64,000 nt of DNA from DATBQN01 sp963755825 (GTDB lineage: Bacteria; Acidobacteriota; Thermoanaerobaculia; Multivoradales; UBA5704), in contig CAVWLA010000001.1 of the NCBI GenBank assembly GCA_963755825.1, forward strand, positions 1,798,001 through 1,862,000, given 5' to 3'. Below, in pieces: positions 59,041-64,000 of the stretch. The first letter of the stretch is position 1. Every line of letters begins with the position of its first letter. The translations under genes were made by a program, and so were the position numbers. Below the pieces are notes generated by a model that saw only the letters and a list, made by a program, of their open reading frames with translations, did no database searches and was not told the DNA's origin.

Positions 59041-60915
59041 CTAGAGCTTCGGGTGCCGCCGGTGGAAGCCGGTGGCGTCCTGATAGGCCTTGGCGATGGC
59101 GAGGAGGTCGGCCTCGCCGAAGAGCTTGCCGGTGAAGGTGATGCTCCCCGGCGTGCCGTCCTTGCGGAAGCCGTTGGGGAGGACGACGGCGGGATAGCCG
59201 GTGAGATTGCCGAGCAGCAGGTTGTTGCCGGCGAAGCTCGGCGCGACGTAGGCGTCGAAGCCCTCCATGCGGCGCGCCATGTCGCGCACGACGAGCGTGC
59301 GGACGCGGTTCGCCTGGATGTACTCGACGGCGGGGATCATCCGCCCCTGCCGGAAGACGTTCGGCCAGGCGTTCTCCTCCTGCCGCACGAGGAGGTCGAC
59401 GCGGCCGCTCCTCGTCAGCTCGTCGAAGGCCGCCGCGCTCTCGGCGCTGAGGATGAATGAGATGGCGTCGAGAGGGAGCGTCGGCAGCTCGAACGGCCGC
59501 AGCTCCCAGCCCAGCCCGCGGAGCGCCTCGACGCTCGCCAGGTCGAGCGCGTGCTGCTCCTCCCACTCGGCGTCGGCCTTCTCCGGCCGCTCCTCGAAGA
59601 GCGCCTTGGCGTAGCCCAGGCGGAGGCGGCCGGGATCGCGCGCCGGCTCCCAGCGGAAGGGCGCGTCGACGACCGTCTCGTCGCGGCCGTCGGGGCCGTA
59701 GATCGCCTGGAAGACGGCGGCGCAGTCCTCGACCTGGCGGGCCAGCACGCCGATCTTGTCCATCGACCAGGCGAGCGCCATGGCGCCGTGGCGGCTCACC
59801 CGGCCGAAGGTCGGGCGCAGGCCGGTGCAGCCGGTGCGCGTCGACGGGGAGACGATCGATCCCAGGGTCTCGGTGCCGATGGCGAAGCCCACCGCCCCGG
59901 CCGCCGTCGCCGACGCCGAGCCGGCCGACGAGCCGCTCGACCCCTGGTCGAGCTTCCAGGGATTCTTCGTCGTGCCGCCGAACCAGACGTCGCCCCAGGC
60001 GAGCTCCCCCACCGCGGTCTTCGCCACCAGCACCGCTCCGGCGGCGGTGAGCCGCTCGACCACCGTGGCGTCGTCGTCGATTACCTGGCTCTTGAACGGC
60101 ACCGAGCCCCAGGTGGTCGGATAGCCGCGGGCGGCGAGGAGGTCCTTCGCCCCCCAGGGGATGCCGTGGAGAGGGCCGCGGTAGCGGCCGGCGGCGATCT
60201 CGCGGTCCGCCTGCTCCGCCTCGCGCAGAGCGCGCTCCTCGGTGAAGGTGATGACGGCGTGGAGCATGGGATCGAGCCGGCGGAGGCGCGCGAGGTAGAG
60301 GTGCGTCAGCTCGCTGGAGGTGATCTGCCGCGACTGGACGAGGCGGGCGAGGTCGAGGAGCGGCAGGTAGGCGAGGTCGCCATGGTCGGTGGGGAGCGGC
60401 GCCGCGATGCCGGAGCTCGCCTGGAAGGTGCGGTCGGGCTCGCCGGGCCTCGCCCCGTCGCCGGCGAATCCGGCCGGCCGCGGATCGAAGCGCAGCGCCG
60501 GCGGTACGTCGTTGGCGAGCGGGATCTCGCGCAGGCGCACGTAGTCGTCGCGCACGCTGGCGAGACCCTTGAGCGCCTGGTCGCGATGGGCGTCGGTGAA
60601 GTGGACGCCGGCGAGATCCTCGGCGGCGGCGAGGATCTTGCGGGTGATCTTCCCCATCTTCTTGGCGCCGGCCTCGACGTCCGCCCTGGCGGCCGCGGCG
60701 AGGACGTCGGGGAAGGCCGTGGCGCCGAGGCCGAGGCCGCCGGCGGCGGCGGCGAGGGTGAAGAAGCGCCGGCGGTCGAGCGCTCCAGGCGCAGCGCCGG
60801 GCGCCGCGGCGCCGGACACCTCGGCGGAGGCGGCTGTCGATGCCGCTGCGGCCGCGGGCTCGGTTGCGGCGATCTCGGCGCGCTCGTCGCCGTCAGCGGG
60901 GTGCGATGGGTGCAT
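59041..60915 (-). CDS. Tat-exported amidase (amidase-signature family)
   Basis: 624 residues from the ATG at 60915, which has GAGGAG just upstream; an ATG 12 nt earlier overlaps that SD. After about 45 Ala-rich residues comes a Tat signal DRRRFFTLAAAAGGLGLGAT. The amidase triad is visible: Lys in GIPWGAKDLLAARG, then LDQGSSGSSAGSASATAAGAV and GTETLGSIVSPSTRTG with the cis-Ser/Ser pair. It hydrolyses amides outside the cytoplasm; substrate unknown. A second amidase-signature protein (GatA) lies at 21.5-23.1 kb but is not close in sequence by eye. Confidence 0.9.
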   Translation of the reverse strand: MHPSHPADGDERAEIAATEPAAAAASTAASAEVSGAAAPGAAPGALDRRRFFTLAAAAGGLGLGATAFPDVLAAAARADVEAGAKKMGKITRKILAAAEDLAGVHFTDAHRDQALKGLASVRDDYVRLREIPLANDVPPALRFDPRPAGFAGDGARPGEPDRTFQASSGIAAPLPTDHGDLAYLPLLDLARLVQSRQITSSELTHLYLARLRRLDPMLHAVITFTEERALREAEQADREIAAGRYRGPLHGIPWGAKDLLAARGYPTTWGSVPFKSQVIDDDATVVERLTAAGAVLVAKTAVGELAWGDVWFGGTTKNPWKLDQGSSGSSAGSASATAAGAVGFAIGTETLGSIVSPSTRTGCTGLRPTFGRVSRHGAMALAWSMDKIGVLARQVEDCAAVFQAIYGPDGRDETVVDAPFRWEPARDPGRLRLGYAKALFEERPEKADAEWEEQHALDLASVEALRGLGWELRPFELPTLPLDAISFILSAESAAAFDELTRSGRVDLLVRQEENAWPNVFRQGRMIPAVEYIQANRVRTLVVRDMARRMEGFDAYVAPSFAGNNLLLGNLTGYPAVVLPNGFRKDGTPGSITFTGKLFGEADLLAIAKAYQDATGFHRRHPKL

Positions 60916-60966
60916 GGGCTCCTCCATCTGTCTGGGCCGGTCGTGGTGGCAGCGGGAGCGCGAGCT

Positions 60967-62202
60967 TCAGGAGCTCGCGATGGCGGGTGCGGCGCGCAGG
61001 TCGAGCGCCGCGGCGGCCCGCGCCGCGATGTGCTCGCCGATGGCGATCGAGGCGGTGGCGGCGGGCGACGGGGCGTTGAGGACGTGCAGCGCCCGCTCGC
61101 CGGGCAGGATGTGGAAGTCGTCGACCAGGCGGCCGGCGCGGTCGACCGCCTGCGCCCGCACGCCGCTGCCGCCGCGCAGCAGATCGGCCTCCGCGAGCGC
61201 CGGCACCAGGCGCTGCAGGTCGCGGACGAAGGCGCCGCGCGACAGCGAGCGGCGGACCTCGCCGACGCCGGTCGCCCAGGTCCGCCGCATGAGGCGCCAG
61301 AACCCCGGCCAGCGCAAGGTCTCGGCGAGGTCGCCGAGCGAGACGTCCCGCCAGCTGTACCCCTCGCGGCGCAGCGCGAGGACGGCGTTGGGGCCGGCCT
61401 CGACGCGGCCGTCGACGGTGCGCGTCAGGTGCACACCGAGGAAGGGAAAGCGCGGATCAGGGACCGGGTAGATGAGGGCGCGCACCAGCGCGCGCTTCTC
61501 CGGCGCCAGCTCGTAGTACTCGCCGCGGAAGGGGACGATCGAGACGTCCGGAACGGCGCCGCAGAGGCGCGCCACGCGATCGGCCTGCAGCCCGGCGCAG
61601 TTGACCAGCAGGCGGCAGCGGAAGTCGCCGCGCGCCGTTGCCACGTGCAGACCGCCGCCCTCGCGCCGGACCTCCAGCACCCGCGCCCCGGTGAGCACCT
61701 CGCCGCGGCCGGCGGCGACGCGCCGGGCGTAGGCGCGGACGACCGCCGGGTAGTCGGCGATCCCGGCCTGCGGCACGAAGAGCGCCGCGATGCCGACGGC
61801 GTGCGGCTCGATCTCGCGGATCTCCGCGGCGCCCAGGCGGCGCAGCTCGCCGAGGCCGTTGGCGGCGCCGCGGCGCGCCAGCTCGTCGAGCCGCGGCAGC
61901 TCGTCGTCGCGGGTCGCCACCACCAGCTTGCCGCAGTGCTCGCAGGCGATCCCCTCCGCCGCCGCGAAGCGATAGAGCGCCGCGGCCCCCTCGACGCAGA
62001 GCCGCGCCTTGAGCGAGCCCGGCTTGTAGTAGAGGCCGGAGTGGATGACGCCGCTGTTGTGGCCGCTCTGATGGACGGCGAGCGCGTCCTCGGCCTCGAG
62101 CACCACCACCGAGAGGTCGCCGCGCTGGGCGATCGCCATGGCGGTCGCCGTGCCGACGATCCCGCCGCCGACGACGGCGACATCGAAGGTGCGGGCGGAC
62201 AC
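60967..62202 (-). CDS. lhgO: L-2-hydroxyglutarate oxidase-type FAD enzyme
   Basis: 411 residues from the GTG at 62202; the longer frame upstream is antisense-like and not coding. FAD motif FDVAVVGGGIVGTATAMAIA, then VHQSGHNSGVIHSGLYYKPG (the LhgO/YgaF signature, His-x-SGHNSGVIH), KARLCVEGAAALY and a C-terminal GVRAQAVD. LhgO oxidises L-2-hydroxyglutarate to 2-oxoglutarate and passes electrons to the quinone pool. It lies 51 nt after the amidase start and 35 nt from pdxH, in the same direction. Confidence 0.9.
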   Translation of the reverse strand: MSARTFDVAVVGGGIVGTATAMAIAQRGDLSVVVLEAEDALAVHQSGHNSGVIHSGLYYKPGSLKARLCVEGAAALYRFAAAEGIACEHCGKLVVATRDDELPRLDELARRGAANGLGELRRLGAAEIREIEPHAVGIAALFVPQAGIADYPAVVRAYARRVAAGRGEVLTGARVLEVRREGGGLHVATARGDFRCRLLVNCAGLQADRVARLCGAVPDVSIVPFRGEYYELAPEKRALVRALIYPVPDPRFPFLGVHLTRTVDGRVEAGPNAVLALRREGYSWRDVSLGDLAETLRWPGFWRLMRRTWATGVGEVRRSLSRGAFVRDLQRLVPALAEADLLRGGSGVRAQAVDRAGRLVDDFHILPGERALHVLNAPSPAATASIAIGEHIAARAAAALDLRAAPAIASS

Positions 62203-62237
62203 GGGGCGGTTCCGGTGGCGAGCGGGAGGCGGCGGCT

Positions 62238-62897
62238 CTAGGGCGAGAGCCGTTCGATCGTCCAGCCGGCGGAAGGCCGCGCCGGCAGGTAGCGGAAGCG
62301 GTCGTGCAGGCGGCTCTCCCGCCCCTGCCAGAACTCGAAGGCCGCGGGGAGGAGACGGAAACCGCCCCACTCCTCGGGCAGCGGCACGTCGCCGCCGGCG
62401 AAGCGCTCGCGCACCTCCTCGAGGGCGCGCTCGAGCTCCTCGCGGCCGGCGAGCACGCGGTCCTGGTGCGAGGCCCAGGCGCCGAGCCGGGAGCCCAGCG
62501 GGCGGGAGGCGAAGTAGGCCGCCGACTCCGCGCGCGAGGTCCGCTCGACCGTTCCCTCGACGCGCGCCTGGCGGTCGAGGAAAGGCCAGAAGAAGACGGC
62601 CGCCGCGCGCGGATTCACCGCCAGCTCCCGCCCCTTGCGGCTGTCGTAGTGGGTGTAGAACACCAGGCCGCGCGCGTCGAGGCCCTTGAGCAGGACCACC
62701 CGCGCCGACGGCTGCCCCTCGTGGTCCGCCGTGGCGAGGGTCATCGCCGTCGCATCCCCGCGGCTCGCGCCATCGCTCCCCGCCGCGGCGATCGCCTGGT
62801 CGAGCCAGGCGCGGAGCTGGGCGAAGGGATCGGCGTCGAGGTCCGCCGCGGCGAGCCCCCCCAGCAGGTACTCCCGGCGGATGGCGGAGACGTCCAT
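62238..62897 (-). CDS. pdxH: Pyridoxamine/pyridoxine 5-phosphate oxidase
   Basis: 219 residues from the ATG at 62897. Family motifs: MDVSAIRREYLLGGL near the N-terminus, ARVVLLKGLDARGLVFYTHYDSRKGRELA, AESAAYFASRPLGSRLGAWAS and the C-terminal FEFWQGRESRLHDRFRY. FMN-dependent oxidation makes pyridoxal phosphate, the cofactor of the PLP enzyme elsewhere in the window. A TACAAT box ends 10 nt before the start. Followed by lhgO after 35 nt. Confidence 0.94.
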   Translation of the reverse strand: MDVSAIRREYLLGGLAAADLDADPFAQLRAWLDQAIAAAGSDGASRGDATAMTLATADHEGQPSARVVLLKGLDARGLVFYTHYDSRKGRELAVNPRAAAVFFWPFLDRQARVEGTVERTSRAESAAYFASRPLGSRLGAWASHQDRVLAGREELERALEEVRERFAGGDVPLPEEWGGFRLLPAAFEFWQGRESRLHDRFRYLPARPSAGWTIERLSP

Positions 62898-63171
62898 GGG
62901 CGAGCCGATTGTAAGCGGGTTTGCGTCGCCCCGGGGGAGCCGGTCGCGGTGCGAGGTGGGCGGCACGCGGTTGTCGAATCCGACAACTCGCACGCGCGGA
63001 GACGAACCTGGACGGTGGCGATCTGCGTCCGGCGTGTTTCTTGCGCTCGATCAACGATTCCGCAGCTCTCATGCCGAGAGGTGATCACTCGGATCGTCGA
63101 TAGCGAGCAAGAAACCATATGCAGCAGCCACTTGCGCGCACAATCGATCATTTACCGCATGTTGATCGCCA
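62898..63171. promoter_or_regulatory. Intergenic region between pdxH and imuA-like gene
   Basis: This gap serves the divergent pdxH and imuA-like genes. It contains a perfect 7-bp hairpin GTTGTCG-AATC-CGACAAC (62970-62987), which may be an operator. A TTACCGC half-site at 63152-63158 is identical to one at the lexA promoter. The stretch from about 63100 to 63200 is markedly AT-richer than the surrounding sequence. No gene was found. Confidence 0.5.
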
Positions 63172-63200
63172 TTGACTTACGCCCCTATTACGCCTAATTT
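63172..63200 (+). promoter_or_regulatory. imuA promoter with direct-repeat operator candidate
   Basis: TTGACT (63172-63177) and TAATTT (63195-63200) are separated by 17 nt. Between them lie TTACGC (63177-63182) and TTACGC (63188-63193), their starts 11 nt apart. The layout mirrors the lexA promoter (27527-27555). An additional TTACCGC lies 25 nt upstream. Consistent with LexA control of an SOS mutagenesis gene. Confidence 0.6.
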
Positions 63201-63233
63201 TGAGGCCGGAAAGAGGGGAGGCCGCGCAGAGAG

Positions 63234-64000
63234 ATGATCGACGCCCACGCCACGTTGTTGTCGCTGGAATCGACGGGCCGGCCGGCCGCCAAACCCGCCA
63301 CGGGCCACCTCCTCAAGCGGCTGCGCGCGTCCCTCGCGCCGCCGCTCCAGGGCCGCCTGCAGAGCGCCCGCGAGCTGGCGCGGACGCGCGCCGAGGCGGA
63401 GCGCCAGCCGTTTCCCACCGCCTGGCCCGCCTTCGACCGCCTGCTCGCGGGCGGCCTGCCGTGCGGCCAGCTCCTCGAGCTCCATGGCGGCCGCTCGTGC
63501 GGGCGCTTCTCGGCGGTGCTGACCGCCCTCGCGGCGGCGACCGGGGTCGGCGAGGCGGCGGCCCTGGTCGACCTCGGCGACCATCTCGACCCCATCGCCG
63601 CCGCGGCGATGGGGGTCGACCTCGAGCGCCTGCTCTGGCTCCGCCCGCAGAGCGTCCGCCACGCCCTGGCGGCGGCCGAGATGCTGATCGGCGGCGGCTT
63701 CCCGCTGGTCGTCCTCGAGCTGGGCAGCCCGCCGCTGCCGGGGAGCCGCGGCATCGAATCCTTCTGGCTGCGCCTGGCGCGCGCCGCTCAGGCTCAGGGG
63801 ACGGCGCTCCTCGTCTCCTCCCCCTACCGGGTGAGCGGAACCGCGGCGGCCGCCGTCCTGCGGGCGGGCGGAGCCCGCGCCGCCTGGCACGGCGAGGCCG
63901 ACGGACCGCGCCTCCTGCAGGGGATCTCCTGCCGCCTCGACCTCGAGAAGCGCCGCGGCGCGAGCGCCGCCGAAGCATCCGCTTCAACGGCGGCGTTCGC
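63234..64000 (+). CDS. ImuA-like (RecA-fold) SOS mutagenesis protein, N-terminal part
   Basis: About 255 residues before the right edge. The start ATG at 63234 follows GCAGAGAG. The RecA-like core shows FPTAWPAFDRLLAGGLPCGQ, then LLELHGGRSCGRFSAVLTAL in place of a Walker A and EAAALVDLGDHLDPIAAAAM, as in ImuA/SulA-like RecA paralogues. With ImuB and DnaE2 these proteins carry out damage-induced translesion synthesis. The Walker A lacks the GKT of true RecA, as usual for ImuA. imuB and dnaE2 would be expected just outside the window. Promoter and LexA-like repeats lie upstream. Confidence 0.78.
   Translation, partial: MIDAHATLLSLESTGRPAAKPATGHLLKRLRASLAPPLQGRLQSARELARTRAEAERQPFPTAWPAFDRLLAGGLPCGQLLELHGGRSCGRFSAVLTALAAATGVGEAAALVDLGDHLDPIAAAAMGVDLERLLWLRPQSVRHALAAAEMLIGGGFPLVVLELGSPPLPGSRGIESFWLRLARAAQAQGTALLVSSPYRVSGTAAAAVLRAGGARAAWHGEADGPRLLQGISCRLDLEKRRGASAAEASASTAAF

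Overview
This window is one contiguous stretch of a very GC-rich bacterial chromosome. The gene set points to the phylum Acidobacteriota, possibly a Thermoanaerobaculia-like lineage. It includes a secreted VWA-related protein of the kind abundant in that phylum, an FG-GAP/ASPIC protein, a RodZ-like HTH protein, PilT, tandem M16 peptidases, secreted amidohydrolases and PP2C/Ser-Thr kinase signalling. The phylum assignment is inference, because the window has no rRNA operon. Genes lie on both strands in short, tightly packed operons, and many neighbours overlap by 1-8 nt.

Layout. 1-9 kb: end of an outer-membrane transporter, a small STAS-like protein, an FG-GAP/ASPIC secreted protein, tRNA-Pro(CGG), a coupled fatty-acid module (acyl-CoA ligase and a FadJ/FadB-type bifunctional enzyme) and the VWA protein. 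9-11.4 kb: an FAD reductase and a long non-coding region full of repeats. 11.4-18.2 kb: a PLP enzyme, a rodZ-unknown-J/TPR-PP2C operon and a divergent GreA fusion. 18.2-23.4 kb: a gatC-gatA-amidase-sigma-anti-sigma cluster. 23.4-24 kb: a second repeat-rich gap with a 363-bp inverted-repeat element. 24-32.4 kb: a CCA/poly(A) polymerase-family enzyme, pilT, lexA, two M16 peptidases and a membrane-anchored kinase. 32.5-37.3 kb: an EF-G-like factor, EF-P, an M50 protease and an amidohydrolase. 37.3-45.7 kb: secreted hydrolases, an aldo/keto reductase, a TauE/SafE permease, a BaiN/HI0933 flavoprotein and two tandem STAS-like proteins. 45.8-51.6 kb: prfC, a small secreted Cys-rich peptide, a stand-alone SpaB_C (thiopeptide/LanB C-terminal) protein, murJ and an EamA permease. 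51.6-57 kb: another inverted-repeat element, a split ACAD10/11-type dehydrogenase/kinase pair, a cyclic-peptide-type ABC exporter and a divergent double-HTH regulator. 57-64 kb: oligoendopeptidase F, a Tat-exported amidase, an L-2-hydroxyglutarate-oxidase-type enzyme, pdxH and the start of an imuA-like SOS gene.

The most interesting signals are these. (1) A family of non-coding elements occurs in intergenic gaps, with a GGTGCCAGGT motif, a 42-bp inverted repeat and an 89-nt core shared by two loci, next to a 17-unit 21-bp tandem array. (2) The lexA and imuA promoters share a direct-repeat operator candidate (TTACGC / TTACSGC). (3) A stand-alone SpaB_C enzyme lies convergent to a small secreted CPxC..CPxC peptide. 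(4) Two genes lack canonical start codons: the amidase apparently uses CTG with a strong SD, and the BaiN-family gene has none. (5) An EF-G paralogue lacks the catalytic His of its G3 motif and sits beside an EF-P with Asn at the usual modified tip position. (6) Several promoters place a -10 box only 6-10 nt before the start codon, which suggests leaderless mRNAs.
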